From NCBI RefSeq assembly GCF_023347235.1, contig NZ_CP094467.1:3038001-3102000 (forward strand): 64,000 nt of DNA, in the 5' to 3' direction. Both the position numbers and the translations under genes were made by a program. Under the pieces are notes generated by a model. The model ran no database searches. It worked only from the letters and a program-made list of their open reading frames with translations, and was not told the origin of the DNA. Positions 7,785 through 16,439 of this stretch are shown in pieces. Each line of letters opens with the position of its first letter. Positions within the stretch are counted from its first letter, which is position 1. Origin of the DNA: Faecalibacterium sp. I4-1-79. Lineage in GTDB: Bacteria; Bacillota; Clostridia; Oscillospirales; Ruminococcaceae.

Positions 7785-9524
7785 TCAGAGGGCGGCGGTC
7801 TGGGGTACCAGCCGGAAGAGCATCACGGGCAGCTCGCTGTTTACAAAATCCAGCGTAAGGATGATCTTTCCGCGCTTTGTTTCAAAAGGCATCTCCGTCT
7901 GTGTGCCGTCCGGGGCAATGCGCACAAGCGTTTTGCCTTCCAGCAATCCGGCGGGCAGCGCGAGCCTTACCCGACCGGTGGGCTGCGTCAGGCTGCCTGC
8001 GGTCTCAAATGCCACACTCAGGTATTCCCCATTCGTCCGTGCGGTCACATCCTCCGCAGAAAGGCTTCCGATGAGCGGCCATGCCGTTGCGGCGTCGATC
8101 ATTTCCAGCTGCGCGGCGTTTTCTGCCTGCCCGCACACGGGGCAGAAGGTCAGCGTTTCGCCTTCCGCAGTGCGGAAAGTAAACTTCCGGCAATCAGTGC
8201 TGCCCGTGTGCGCGCAGCCCTGCCGCAGACAATCGGCGCTCTGAGAGCCGGTTCCGTTCGGGGACCATGCACCGAACTGGTGTCCCAGCTTATCGGTCGG
8301 GTCTGCGGTGTAGCTGTCTTTGCAGCGGGAGCAGGTAAAAACAGTGTAGCCGTCTGTTTCACAGGTAGGCTCTACGGTAACAGCCTGATAATCATGGTTC
8401 AGCGCGGGCAGTTCCGCATAGGTGGTATAGTCACAACGGGAGCAGGTTTCGTAAGCATTCCAGCCCTTTTCCGTACAGGTGGGGGCTTTTGCATCGTGAT
8501 TCACCAGATCATGGTTCAGTGCGGTCAGCTCTGTATAGGTGGTATAGTCACAACGGGAGCAGGTATCGTAGGCGTTCCAGCCGATTTCCGTACAGGTGGG
8601 AGCTTTTGCTGCGTGCTGCACCAGAGCATGATTCAGTGCGGGCAGTTCCGCGTAGGTGGTATAGTTGCAGCGGGAGCAGGTTTCGTAAGCGTTCCAGCCC
8701 TTTTCCGTACAGGTGGGAGCTTGCGCTTCGTGCTGCACCAAATCATGTTTCAGCGCGGGGATTGCTCGATAAGTGGTATAGCCGCAACCGCGGCGGGTGC
8801 AGCCTTCGTAAGCGTTCCAGCCGGGTTTCGTACAGGTGGGGGCTTTTGCTGCGCGACGCTCCAGAGCATGGTTATTTGGGTCTTTTTCGCCGTATTCCAC
8901 CTTACACACCTCACAGACCGCTTTGGTGGTGCAGGTTGCTGTGCCACCGGTACAGCTTGCGGTACCTTGTAAGCCGCAGCGCAAGCAAATGATGCGGTGC
9001 GTGCCGTTGCCAAGGGAGGAGTTCGCCGGATTTATCCATTTGTGATCGCCGTCGTACCGCCCTTTGCAAGTGGTGCACGTTCCCGGGCTGATGCAGGTCG
9101 CGCTGGGGTCACCGCCGCAGGGTGCGTTCTCTTCTTTTGCGTCGCAGTTGGGGTTCGTGCATCTGCGGGTGTGCGTGCCGTTGCCGTTAGGCTTCCACTC
9201 GCCCCATGCGTGACCGGGGATGTCGTATTCCGCGCCGCAATCTTCACAGATTTTGCCCTCGGTGCAGGTGGGACCTTGGGTACCGCCGGTATGTACCTGT
9301 AAAAGCGTAACATTGCCATCGTTGTGGCAGTTCTGGCATTCAGTTACATAAACCCTATGATAGGTCGAATCATATTTTCTGTATCCGAGGATCTCACGTG
9401 TCTCCCTACTCCCACAGCGGGAGCAGTGCACCGGGACTGTTTCTGCCGCCGCTTTTAACACGATCCCCGGTATCAGGCACACCATTGCCAGCACCGTCAA
9501 ACACCAGATCAGCCATTTTTTCAT
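7785..9524 (-). CDS. Secreted Cys-rich tandem-repeat (zinc-ribbon-like) protein
   Basis: A 579-residue exported protein. The signal peptide is KKW, then a hydrophobic stretch to residue 24, then AAAET. The mature part holds more than a dozen CxxC/CxxxxC pairs. Residues about 218-375 are four near-identical units of 39-41 residues, each with APTCTxxGWNAYxxCxRC, TTYxELPAL and NHDLV, plus a diverged fifth unit at 376-413. The C-terminal 130 residues are Cys-poor and look like a beta-sandwich. Paired CxxC repeats like these occur in secreted proteins of many Clostridia. Metal binding or disulfide ladders are both possible. No sortase signal or transmembrane anchor is visible at the C-terminus. 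Function is unknown; adhesion or matrix protein is only a guess. Confidence 0.75.
   Translation of the reverse strand: MKKWLIWCLTVLAMVCLIPGIVLKAAAETVPVHCSRCGSRETREILGYRKYDSTYHRVYVTECQNCHNDGNVTLLQVHTGGTQGPTCTEGKICEDCGAEYDIPGHAWGEWKPNGNGTHTRRCTNPNCDAKEENAPCGGDPSATCISPGTCTTCKGRYDGDHKWINPANSSLGNGTHRIICLRCGLQGTASCTGGTATCTTKAVCEVCKVEYGEKDPNNHALERRAAKAPTCTKPGWNAYEGCTRRGCGYTTYRAIPALKHDLVQHEAQAPTCTEKGWNAYETCSRCNYTTYAELPALNHALVQHAAKAPTCTEIGWNAYDTCSRCDYTTYTELTALNHDLVNHDAKAPTCTEKGWNAYETCSRCDYTTYAELPALNHDYQAVTVEPTCETDGYTVFTCSRCKDSYTADPTDKLGHQFGAWSPNGTGSQSADCLRQGCAHTGSTDCRKFTFRTAEGETLTFCPVCGQAENAAQLEMIDAATAWPLIGSLSAEDVTARTNGEYLSVAFETAGSLTQPTGRVRLALPAGLLEGKTLVRIAPDGTQTEMPFETKRGKIILTLDFVNSELPVMLFRLVPQTAAL
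8400..8873. repeat. Tandem repeat, about 4 x 117 bp, inside the Cys-rich gene
   Basis: Four direct copies (123, 117, 117, 117 bp) coding for the 39-41 residue Cys repeat. Copies 2-4 are close to identical at the DNA level, so unit number may vary between strains. Confidence 0.85.
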
Positions 9525-9552
9525 GTTACTCCCTCCTTGTCATCAAACCTTG

Positions 9553-10233
9553 TTATCCTTTCAGATCAAACTGCACGGACAGCGATGCAAGCACGGCATC
9601 TACCACCTTCCGCGCCTGGGCAAGCATATCGATCTCCGCCACAAAAGCGATGACCTGCTCGCGCTCCTGCGCGGGGACCTGCAGCGCACTCAGGCTCATG
9701 CTCAGATAGCGCCGTATTTTACGCTCCAGCGTAAAGTAGGGGTCGCACCGCCGTGCCATGTAGCCGCGCATCATGCCAGCCGTGCCCAGCTCCATCTCGT
9801 AGAAATCGCACTCGGCGCACCCGGGCAGATACGCGCTGAACGCCGCCTGCAGCTCGGCCGTGGTGCTGCGGTGGATGATCTCTGCCGTGGCGGGGAAGGT
9901 GTATGCTTCCACATAGATATCCCGCAGATTCTCGCTCAGCTCGGTCATCGCCAGCTGCAAAGCCGTTTCCACCGCGTAGAGGTACACCGGCGAGGGGGCG
10001 TTTGCCGCCAGCGGCCTTACCGCGCCGAACTGCCTGCTGAACATCATGCCGATCAGCTCGGTCAGCACGCCGTCCTTGGTGCGGAAAATATTCTGGAACG
10101 ACCCGGCGGAAACATCTGCTTCCTTTAAAATTTCTGCCACCTTGGTGTTCGTGTAGCCTTTTTCCAGAAAAAGCCGGACACAGGCGGTCAGGATCCGCCG
10201 TTTTGCTTCTTTGCTGTCGTATCTGCGCGCCAT
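9553..10233 (-). CDS. TetR/AcrR-family transcriptional regulator
   Basis: A 226-residue regulator. The N-terminal helix-turn-helix domain (about 8-55) reads RRILTACVRLFLEKGY, TKVAEILKEADVS and GSFQNIFRTKD, a textbook TetR DNA-binding domain. The C-terminal ligand/dimer domain is all helical and unclassified. AAGGATGA precedes the ATG at 10233. The imperfect palindrome at 10253-10274 overlaps its promoter, so it probably represses itself. The divergent gene it may once have controlled is the damaged dehydratase and perhaps the GntP permease. No efflux pump is adjacent. Confidence 0.9.
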   Translation of the reverse strand: MARRYDSKEAKRRILTACVRLFLEKGYTNTKVAEILKEADVSAGSFQNIFRTKDGVLTELIGMMFSRQFGAVRPLAANAPSPVYLYAVETALQLAMTELSENLRDIYVEAYTFPATAEIIHRSTTAELQAAFSAYLPGCAECDFYEMELGTAGMMRGYMARRCDPYFTLERKIRRYLSMSLSALQVPAQEREQVIAFVAEIDMLAQARKVVDAVLASLSVQFDLKG

Positions 10234-10252
10234 TGGAAATCATCCTTTTCTA

Positions 10253-10274
10253 TAATTGGTTTCTGACCTAATTA
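10253..10274. promoter_or_regulatory. Candidate operator of the TetR regulator
   Basis: TAATTGGT, a 5-base spacer, then ACCTAATTA: inverted arms with one extra base. The site lies 20-40 bases before the regulator start and overlaps its A/T-rich promoter region, as expected for TetR self-repression. Confidence 0.45.
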
Positions 10275-10320
10275 TATATTGATTTGAAAATTGCGTCAAG
10301 TAAACTTTTAAGGGCGTATT

Positions 10321-10788
10321 TTGGGCAATTTACCAGTTTTCAAAAAATTGACGCATCTCATGGGGATGCGTGACTGCAAGAGCAAGTCGGAAATAGAGAA
10401 AGAGAAATGCCCACTTGCTCGAGAACTTCTCAGGGGAGTGGCCATCTGCGCCGACCCGAAGCTGGCTTCCAGCGTAGCGCTGATCACCGACGGACGCTTC
10501 TCCGGCGCAAGCCGCGGCCCGGTCATCGGCCATGTCAGCCCGGAGGCTGCCGTGGGCGGCCCCATCGCACTGGTGGAGCCGGACGACCTGATCCAGATCG
10601 ATGTGCATAACCGCAAGCTGGCCATCGTAGGCGTGAAGGGCGAGCCCAAGACCCCCGAGGAGATGGACGCCATCCTCGCCGAACGCCGCGCCAACTGGAA
10701 GCCCAAAGCACCCAAGTACACCAAGGGTCTGCTGAAGCTCTACTCTCAGCACGCCGTCAGCCCCATGAAGGGCGCATACATGGAGTAA
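10321..10788 (+). pseudogene. C-terminal remnant of an IlvD/Edd-family dehydratase
   Basis: Only the last roughly 115 residues of an IlvD/Edd-family dehydratase remain: [19 protein letters not shown] and [18 protein letters not shown] are unmistakable family motifs. The usual protein is 550-600 residues and its 4Fe-4S cysteines lie in the missing part. Homology begins near 10438. The 117 bases of open frame before it (10321-10437) encode unrelated sequence without a ribosome site. The next gene is a gluconate-type permease, so the parent was more likely a sugar-acid dehydratase than biosynthetic IlvD. It cannot be catalytic. A deletion or insertion junction near 10440 is the likely cause, though an assembly join cannot be excluded. 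Confidence 0.8.
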
Positions 10789-10886
10789 ACCACTCCATAT
10801 AAACAACAAGAAGTAAACTGTCCGGCGGGTTTTGCCGGACGGCTTGGATAAGTGCAACCAAAAATCACGAAACGGAGGAATTTTCT

Positions 10887-12242
10887 ATGACCGCAGTTGC
10901 AACGCCCGATGCGGCACGGCTGGTTTTTGCTGCCGTGGCAGGCCTGATCCTATTGCTCATTCTCATTATCAAGTTCAAGGTACACGCCATGATCTCCATC
11001 CTGATCGGTGCGGTGGGCATCGGCCTGATGGCCGGTATGCCCCTGTCCGACATCATCGGCTCGGTGAACGAAGGCATCGGCAACACCTTAAAGGGCATCG
11101 CCCTTCTGGTGGGTCTGGGCTCCATGTTCGGCGCTATTCTGGAGGAATCCGGCGGCGCACAGACCTTGGCTGTGACCATGGTGCGGAAGTTCGGTGACGA
11201 AAAGGCCGCGTGGGCACTGGGCATCACGGGTCTGGTGGTGGCCATGCCGGTGTTCTTCGATGCCGGTCTGATCATCCTCATCCCGCTGGCCTTCTCTCTG
11301 GCAAAGCGCACCAAGCGCTCTGTGCTGTACTACGTCATCCCCCTGCTGGCCGGTCTGGCTGTCGGCCACGCTTTCATCCCGCCCACGCCGGGCCCCGTGC
11401 TGGTGGCTACCATGCTGGGCGTTGACCTTGGCTGGGTCATCCTCATCGGCATCTTCTGCGGCATCTTTTCCATGATCGCCGCCGGTCCCATCTGGGGCAG
11501 CATCTGCGGCAAAAAGTACATGGTTGAAGTCCCCGAGCACGTTGCACAGCAGGCAGACATTGACGAGAGCAAGCTGCCCAAGTTCGGCACCATCGTGGGC
11601 ATCATCATGATCCCGCTGCTGCTCATCATCGCAAACTCTGTGGCAAAGGTGGTGCCCGCGCTGGCCGGCATCCAGCCCGTTCTGGCCTTCCTCGGCGAGC
11701 CCTTCATGGCTCTGCTGCTGGCTACCATCGCTGCGATGTACCTGCTGGGCACCCGTCACGGCTACACTAACGCCCAGCTGGAAAAGATCATGACCAAGTC
11801 TCTGGAGCCCACCGGCATGATCCTGCTGGTCACTGCCTGCGGCGGCGTGCTGCGCTATATGCTGCAGAACTCCGGCTTGGGCGATGTCATCGGCAACGCC
11901 GTGGCAAACGCCAGCCTGCCGCTGGTGCTGGTGGCCTTCATCGTGGCTGCTCTGGTGCGTATCTCGGTGGGTTCCGCTACCGTGGCTATGACCATGGCCG
12001 CAGGCATCATCTCCGCCATGCCCGGCCTCAGCGCGCTGAGCCCGCTGTACCTTGCCTGTGTCACCGCTGCCATTGCAGGCGGCTCCACCGTCTGCTCCCA
12101 CTTCAACGACTCCGGCTTCTGGCTGGTGAAGAGCCTTGTGGGCATGGACGAAAAGACCACCCTCAAGACCTGGACCATCATGGAAACGCTGGTGGGCGGC
12201 GTGGGCTTCCTGGTAGCACTGGTTATTTCCTTCTTTGCCTGA
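10887..12242 (+). CDS. GntP-family gluconate/sugar-acid permease
   Basis: A 451-residue membrane protein with about 12-14 hydrophobic segments, of normal GntP length. Family signatures include GMPLSDIIGSVNEGIGNTL, ESGGAQTLA, FFDAGLIILIPLAF, HAFIPPTPGPV and HFNDSGFW. The family imports gluconate, idonate, or other hydroxy acids with protons. GGAGGAAT precedes the start. Between it and the dehydratase remnant is a hairpin (GTCCGGC/GCCGGAC near 10818), suggesting they were once one catabolic unit. With the dehydratase broken, imported substrate must be used elsewhere. Confidence 0.9.
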   Translation: MTAVATPDAARLVFAAVAGLILLLILIIKFKVHAMISILIGAVGIGLMAGMPLSDIIGSVNEGIGNTLKGIALLVGLGSMFGAILEESGGAQTLAVTMVRKFGDEKAAWALGITGLVVAMPVFFDAGLIILIPLAFSLAKRTKRSVLYYVIPLLAGLAVGHAFIPPTPGPVLVATMLGVDLGWVILIGIFCGIFSMIAAGPIWGSICGKKYMVEVPEHVAQQADIDESKLPKFGTIVGIIMIPLLLIIANSVAKVVPALAGIQPVLAFLGEPFMALLLATIAAMYLLGTRHGYTNAQLEKIMTKSLEPTGMILLVTACGGVLRYMLQNSGLGDVIGNAVANASLPLVLVAFIVAALVRISVGSATVAMTMAAGIISAMPGLSALSPLYLACVTAAIAGGSTVCSHFNDSGFWLVKSLVGMDEKTTLKTWTIMETLVGGVGFLVALVISFFA

Positions 12243-12320
12243 GCGCCTGTCCGGGGCCTGCACCCCGGGATAAGCGTTGAAGATATCCTTATTCATTTAC
12301 CTCGTTACCTCCTTCAAAAA

Positions 12321-12356
12321 CAGCCGCTCCGGGTGCGCCCGGAGCGGCTGTTTTTT
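12321..12356 (+). terminator. Terminator of the permease gene
   Basis: CAGCCGCTCCGGG/CCCGGAGCGGCTG with a TGCG-type loop, then TTTTTT. Confidence 0.85.
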
Positions 12357-12450
12357 GTGTCTGCGTGACCCGGTCACGGAAAAGCGGGCGGCGTATGGGG
12401 TATACTGATGGTGTCAGTAAAACACAACACCCATTCAGGAGGGAAAAAAT

Positions 12451-12759
12451 ATGGCAGTCATCAACATTACCAAGGAAAACTTTGCACAGGAAGTGCTCCA
12501 CAGCGAAAAGCCCGTACTGCTGGACTTCTGGGCCAGCTGGTGCGGCCCCTGCCGGATGCTGAGCCCCGTGGTGGACGAAGTAGCCGAAGAGCGCACCGAT
12601 GTAAAGGTGGGCAAGGTGAACGTGGACGAGCAGCCGGACTTGGCGGCCCAGTTCGGGGTAATGAGCATCCCCACCCTGCTGGTGTTCGAGCAGGGCAAGC
12701 TGGTGCGTCAGGCCGTGGGCGCCCGCCCCAAGGCCGGTGTGCTGGAGCTGCTGGGCTGA
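12451..12759 (+). CDS. trxA: Thioredoxin
   Basis: A 102-residue thioredoxin with the active site WASWCGPCRM at residues 27-36 and the cis-proline segment MSIPTLLVF. It reduces disulfides in cytoplasmic proteins and is recharged by thioredoxin reductase. A candidate reductase lies at 31716. AGGAGG lies 7 bases before the ATG, and a TATACT box stands 50 bases upstream. Its length and motifs are fully typical. It is a single-gene unit closed by a strong hairpin. Confidence 0.95.
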   Translation: MAVINITKENFAQEVLHSEKPVLLDFWASWCGPCRMLSPVVDEVAEERTDVKVGKVNVDEQPDLAAQFGVMSIPTLLVFEQGKLVRQAVGARPKAGVLELLG

Positions 12760-12779
12760 ATTATCGTTTTGAATGTGGT

Positions 12780-12818
12780 ACAGCGGAACGCCTGCGGGCG
12801 TTCCGCTGTCTCTTTTTT
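12780..12818 (+). terminator. Terminator of trxA
   Basis: A 13-bp stem ACAGCGGAACGCC with its complement and a TGC loop, then TCTCTTTTTT. The preceding TCGTTTTGAATG and the C-TGC-G loop resemble the repeat family at 23047 and 45635. Confidence 0.85.
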
Positions 12819-12834
12819 ACGGAAATGGTTGGCA

Positions 12835-13497
12835 TCAATTCAAAAAAATCATCCACGCTTCTACAAATGGAATTACAAAACCAAAGCAAAAGAAAAACAA
12901 AAGATCCAGCACAACTTTCATCCATCTGGCAGAACGTGTACCGAAGGACATGGCATGAATGATGAAAAGATTGATCTCGCCCCAGCGGCGATAATAGCCT
13001 GTCTGTTCAAAACTGTTCCAGATCTCCAACGATAAAAATTCAATGCCAGCACACAACGGGAAAATGACGAGAGAATGCATCCAGCCGTCTGCCCGAAAAG
13101 AACCATCGCCAAGACCATACCAGTGCACCGCAATGGTACCGGGGCAAGCCAAAACACCCCACAAGGCAAGCGCAATGCTCAGCCCAAGCAGGGCGGTGCG
13201 CACGGAATGCCAATCTACGGCGTGCTGTCGGCGCAGCATGGTAAAGAAATCTTCCAATTGGACGGTCGGTGCGGCATCGGCTTCTTCTGGGGCGCGGCAG
13301 TGCATAAGGTCGGCAAGGGTCAGCCCCAGAGCATCTGCCAGAGGTTCCAGTGTGTTGATATCCGGCAGACCGATGCCCCGCTCCCAGCGGCTGACAGCCT
13401 TGTCAGTAACGTGCAGCTGTTCCGCCAGCTCAGCCTGTGTCAGCCCCTGTGCTTTGCGCATCCGGCTCAGATAATTTCCGAAAGTTCTGGCATCCAT
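12835..13497 (-). CDS. XRE-family regulator with membrane C-terminus
   Basis: A 220-residue protein. Residues 5-65 form a helix-turn-helix: NYLSRMRKAQGLTQAELAEQ, VTDKAVSRWERG and LPDINTLEPLADAL. The C-terminal half has about four hydrophobic segments with the phrase TIAVHWYGLGDG, which resembles SdpI/DUF1648-type membrane domains. Membrane-tailed XRE regulators are common in Clostridia and may sense envelope or peptide signals. The target is unknown. It converges on trxA and is divergent from nothing obvious. Confidence 0.8.
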   Translation of the reverse strand: MDARTFGNYLSRMRKAQGLTQAELAEQLHVTDKAVSRWERGIGLPDINTLEPLADALGLTLADLMHCRAPEEADAAPTVQLEDFFTMLRRQHAVDWHSVRTALLGLSIALALWGVLACPGTIAVHWYGLGDGSFRADGWMHSLVIFPLCAGIEFLSLEIWNSFEQTGYYRRWGEINLFIIHAMSFGTRSARWMKVVLDLLFFFCFGFVIPFVEAWMIFLN

Positions 13498-13570
13498 TTT
13501 ATCAACTCCCTTGGAAAAAGCATAGCATAAGGCCGCACAAAACGCAATCGACGCTCTGTTTACCCGAGAA

Positions 13571-13622
13571 AAACAGCAAAGCGCCCGCCCTATGGTTCGA
13601 GCAGAACCACGGGGCGGGCGCT
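13571..13622 (-). terminator. Terminator of pckA
   Basis: On the minus strand AAGCGCCCGCCCC/GGGCGGGCGCTT with a loop, followed by TGCTGTTTTTC. It lies 41 bases past the pckA stop. Confidence 0.75.
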
Positions 13623-13662
13623 TATTTTATATGGAGTTCAGAAGAAAAATGCGGGATTCAGC

Positions 13663-15267
13663 TTACAGCTGGGGGCCTGCGGAGACCAGAGCCTTGCCGT
13701 GCTCGTTGCCCTCGTACTTAGCGAAGTTCTTCACGAAGCGGCCAGCCAGATCCTTTGCCTTCTCTTCCCACTGAGCGGCATCTGCGTAGGTGTCGCGGGG
13801 ATCGAGGATGGCGGGGTCAACACCGGGCAGAGCGGTGGGAACCTCAAAGTCGAAGTAGGGGATCTTCTTGGTGGGAGCCTCGTTGATAGCACCGCTCAGG
13901 ATAGCGTCGATGATGCCGCGGGTATCCTTGATGGAGATGCGCTTGCCGGTGCCGTTCCAGCCGGTGTTGACCAGATAAGCCTTTGCACCGCTGGCCTTCA
14001 TCTTCTTGACCAGCTCCTCAGCGTACTTGGTGGGGTGCAGCTCCAGGAAAGCCTGACCGAAGCAAGCGGAGAAGGTGGGGGTGGGCTCGGTGATGCCGCG
14101 CTCGGTGCCTGCCAGCTTTGCGGTAAAGCCGGACAGGAAGTAGTACTGGGTCTGCTCCGGGGTCAGGATGGAGACCGGGGGCAGAACGCCGAATGCATCA
14201 GCAGACAGGAAGATCACGTTCTTTGCTGCGGGAGCAGAAGAAACGGGACGCACGATGTTCTGGATGTGGTTGATGGGGTAGGACACACGGGTGTTCTCGG
14301 TGACAGACTTGTCAGCGAAGTCGATGTGGCCCTCGGCATCCAGAGTGACGTTCTCCAGCAGAGCGTTGCGCTTGATGGCGTTGTAGATATCGGGCTCGGA
14401 CTCCTTATCCAGGTTGATGACCTTAGCGTAGCAGCCGCCCTCGAAGTTGAACACGCCGTTGTCGTCCCAGCCGTGCTCGTCATCGCCGATCAGCAGACGC
14501 TTGGGATCGGTGGACAGGGTGGTCTTGCCGGTGCCGGACAGACCGAAGAAGATGGCGGTGTTCTCGCCGTTCTTGTCGGTGTTGGCAGAGCAGTGCATGG
14601 AAGCAATGCCCTTCAGCGGCAGGAAGTAGTTCATCATGGAGAACATGCCCTTCTTCATCTCGCCGCCGTACCAGGTGTTGACGATGACCTGCTCCTTGCT
14701 GGTGATGTTGAACAGCACAGCAGTCTCGGAGTTCAGGCCCAGCTCCTTGTAGTTCTCGACCTTAGCCTTGGAAGCGTTGTAAACAACGAAATCAGGCTCG
14801 AAGTTCTCCAGCTCCTCAGCGGTGGGACGGATGAACATATTGGTAACGAAGTGTGCCTGCCAGGCCACCTCCACGATGAAACGCACTGCCATGCGGGTAT
14901 CCTTGTTGGCGCCGCAGAAAGCATCCACGACGTACAGGCGCTTGTTGGACAGCTCCTTCTGAGCGATCTCCTTGACAGCCTTCCAAGCCTCCTGAGAAGC
15001 GGGGTGGTTGTCGTTCTTGTACTCATCGCTGGTCCACCACACGGTGTCCTTGGAGTTCTCGTCCATCACGATGAACTTGTCCTTGGGAGAACGGCCGGTG
15101 TAGATGCCGGTCATCACGTTCACAGCACCCAGCTCGCTGACCTGACCCTTCTCGTAGCCTTCCAGCTCGGGATTGGTCTCCTCTGCGAACAGCTGCTCGT
15201 AGGAGGGGTTGTGCACGACTTCAGTCGTGCCGGTGATGCCATACTTGGTAAGATCCAACTTTGCCAT
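13663..15267 (-). CDS. pckA: Phosphoenolpyruvate carboxykinase (ATP)
   Basis: A 534-residue ATP-type PEP carboxykinase, interconverting oxaloacetate + ATP and PEP + CO2 + ADP. The kinase-1a P-loop is [13 protein letters not shown], followed by [10 protein letters not shown] (kinase-2 metal site) and the PEPCK-specific [10 protein letters not shown] near the N-terminus and [10 protein letters not shown] near residue 418. Its length is normal. In anaerobic gut Clostridia it usually runs in the carboxylating direction or supports gluconeogenesis; direction here is inference. Codon use is highly biased, in line with strong expression. GAGGTACG precedes the ATG, and a good promoter lies about 130 bases upstream. 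Confidence 0.97.
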   Translation of the reverse strand: MAKLDLTKYGITGTTEVVHNPSYEQLFAEETNPELEGYEKGQVSELGAVNVMTGIYTGRSPKDKFIVMDENSKDTVWWTSDEYKNDNHPASQEAWKAVKEIAQKELSNKRLYVVDAFCGANKDTRMAVRFIVEVAWQAHFVTNMFIRPTAEELENFEPDFVVYNASKAKVENYKELGLNSETAVLFNITSKEQVIVNTWYGGEMKKGMFSMMNYFLPLKGIASMHCSANTDKNGENTAIFFGLSGTGKTTLSTDPKRLLIGDDEHGWDDNGVFNFEGGCYAKVINLDKESEPDIYNAIKRNALLENVTLDAEGHIDFADKSVTENTRVSYPINHIQNIVRPVSSAPAAKNVIFLSADAFGVLPPVSILTPEQTQYYFLSGFTAKLAGTERGITEPTPTFSACFGQAFLELHPTKYAEELVKKMKASGAKAYLVNTGWNGTGKRISIKDTRGIIDAILSGAINEAPTKKIPYFDFEVPTALPGVDPAILDPRDTYADAAQWEEKAKDLAGRFVKNFAKYEGNEHGKALVSAGPQL

Positions 15268-15397
15268 ATTTGCGTACCTCTACTTTCGTTTGATCCTTAC
15301 ATAACTCTGTGTAGGAGATGCAGCGCCATTTATGGTATGGACACCGCATAAGGGGGAGACAGCACAGAACGATGCAATGCAAATTCTCCTGTCTATC

Positions 15398-15425
15398 ATT
15401 ATACACAAAAGCTTTCCAAAAGCAA
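15398..15425 (-). promoter_or_regulatory. Promoter of pckA
   Basis: On the minus strand TTGCTT, a 16-base spacer and a perfect TATAAT. The implied untranslated leader is about 125 bases. From here to 15700 I see no gene on either strand, only A/T-rich sequence and a small GGCCCC/GGGGC hairpin near 15600. Confidence 0.7.
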
Positions 15426-15705
15426 TAAATGGAAGGTTCTGTTTGCAAAAAAGAAACAAATTTCATAAACAAGCTTTCCCGCATAAAGTAATTTCACGAA
15501 GCCTTGCAGGGACGCGGACCATGAAAAATAAGGCGGGACGGGGAAAAACCGACATTTTGATAAAAGTTTGACAAACCGGGATGCAAGGTGGGACCCCGGC
15601 CCCAAAGGGGCGAAAGGCCACAGCAGGCAGCTCTTTGGCGCAAGACCGAGAAAATGTAAATAAGCACAAAAAATAAGATAATAGTTAAAAAAAATAATGG
15701 CGGTA

Positions 15706-15714
15706 TGATATAAT
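15706..15714 (+). promoter_or_regulatory. Extended -10 promoter of the small secreted protein gene
   Basis: TGATATAAT, a TGn extended -10 with perfect TATAAT, 65 bases before the start at 15779. Confidence 0.55.
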
Positions 15715-15778
15715 AAAGCTAGAGAGGACTCTCCGAGAAACAGAAACCAACGTACCGAAAGAAAGGAAGTGCTTTTCC

Positions 15779-16180
15779 ATGAAAAAGATCGTCCCGATCC
15801 TGCTGGCCATGGTTTTGGCCCTGACCCTTTGCCTGGTGGGCTTTGCGGATGCAGAACGCTATGACGATGACCCTTTGGAAGAAACGGCGGCTTCCACGTC
15901 CGAGGAGGCCTTGGAGGAGGCAGAGCCGGTTCCTGCCAGGAGCAGTGAGTGCGACGCTTGTGGGAAAATGTCTCGCGTAACCCCAAAAAAAGACACGTTT
16001 GAGACCGGACCGGAGGAAGTAAAATGCATCCATTATCCCCACGGGACGGACGAAGTCTATCATCGGAATGCTACGTATTACGAGGTCTGCGGTTCCTGCG
16101 GATACAAGTCCGGCACATGGACTGTGGACGAGGGAGAGTCGCTCCGGTACTGCCACGGGTGGTCGGCGACAAAGCACTGA
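15779..16180 (+). CDS. Small secreted protein with a Cys-pair zinc-ribbon-like domain
   Basis: A 133-residue exported protein: KK, a hydrophobic stretch at residues 4-22 and a likely cleavage near FADA. An acidic linker at 28-50 follows. The mature domain has ECDACGK and, after about 50 residues, EVCGSCGYKSG, two CxxC pairs that could bind zinc or form disulfides. The second pair recalls the repeat unit of the protein at 7785. AAAGGAAG lies 9 bases before the ATG, and the gene has its own promoter and terminator. Function is unknown. Confidence 0.7.
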   Translation: MKKIVPILLAMVLALTLCLVGFADAERYDDDPLEETAASTSEEALEEAEPVPARSSECDACGKMSRVTPKKDTFETGPEEVKCIHYPHGTDEVYHRNATYYEVCGSCGYKSGTWTVDEGESLRYCHGWSATKH

Positions 16181-16264
16181 GTTCCGGGGAGAGCGATTTT
16201 TGTACGGCTAAATGGAGAGGCCCCTGTAGCAGGGTGCCGCTGACCGTTTCAAGAACCTGTGAGA

Positions 16265-16309
16265 AACAGCAGCCCAGAGCCCTGAAAACAGCTTTGGGCT
16301 GCTGTTTTT
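16265..16309 (+). terminator. Rho-independent terminator
   Basis: AACAGCAGCCCA/TGGGCTGCTGTT with an 18-base loop, then TTTTGCCCTTTTTT. Confidence 0.8.
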
Positions 16310-16439
16310 GCCCTTTTTTGCAATATTTCGGCCAGAAGAAACGTTTTAGTGGTAAAGGGACCTTACTTATGCTATACTGGTTCTGTATATAGATGATACT
16401 TTTCCCCCTTTGCCGGGGGCTGACATAAGGGAAACTGCC

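Noticed and set aside
8208-9302. Long glycine/valine-rich frames on the plus strand across the Cys-rich gene
   Set aside because: They exist only because the repeats leave several frames open; the minus strand has signal peptide, repeats and stop in order.
13699-15351. 550-codon open frame opposite pckA
   Set aside because: It mirrors the highly codon-biased pckA exactly; composition is valine/leucine/glycine-rich with no domain and no ribosome site.
15590-15620. AAGGTGGGACCCCGG resembles a T-box core
   Set aside because: The downstream gene is a secreted protein, there is no specifier loop or antiterminator partner, and bases diverge from the AGGGTGG-ACCGCG consensus.
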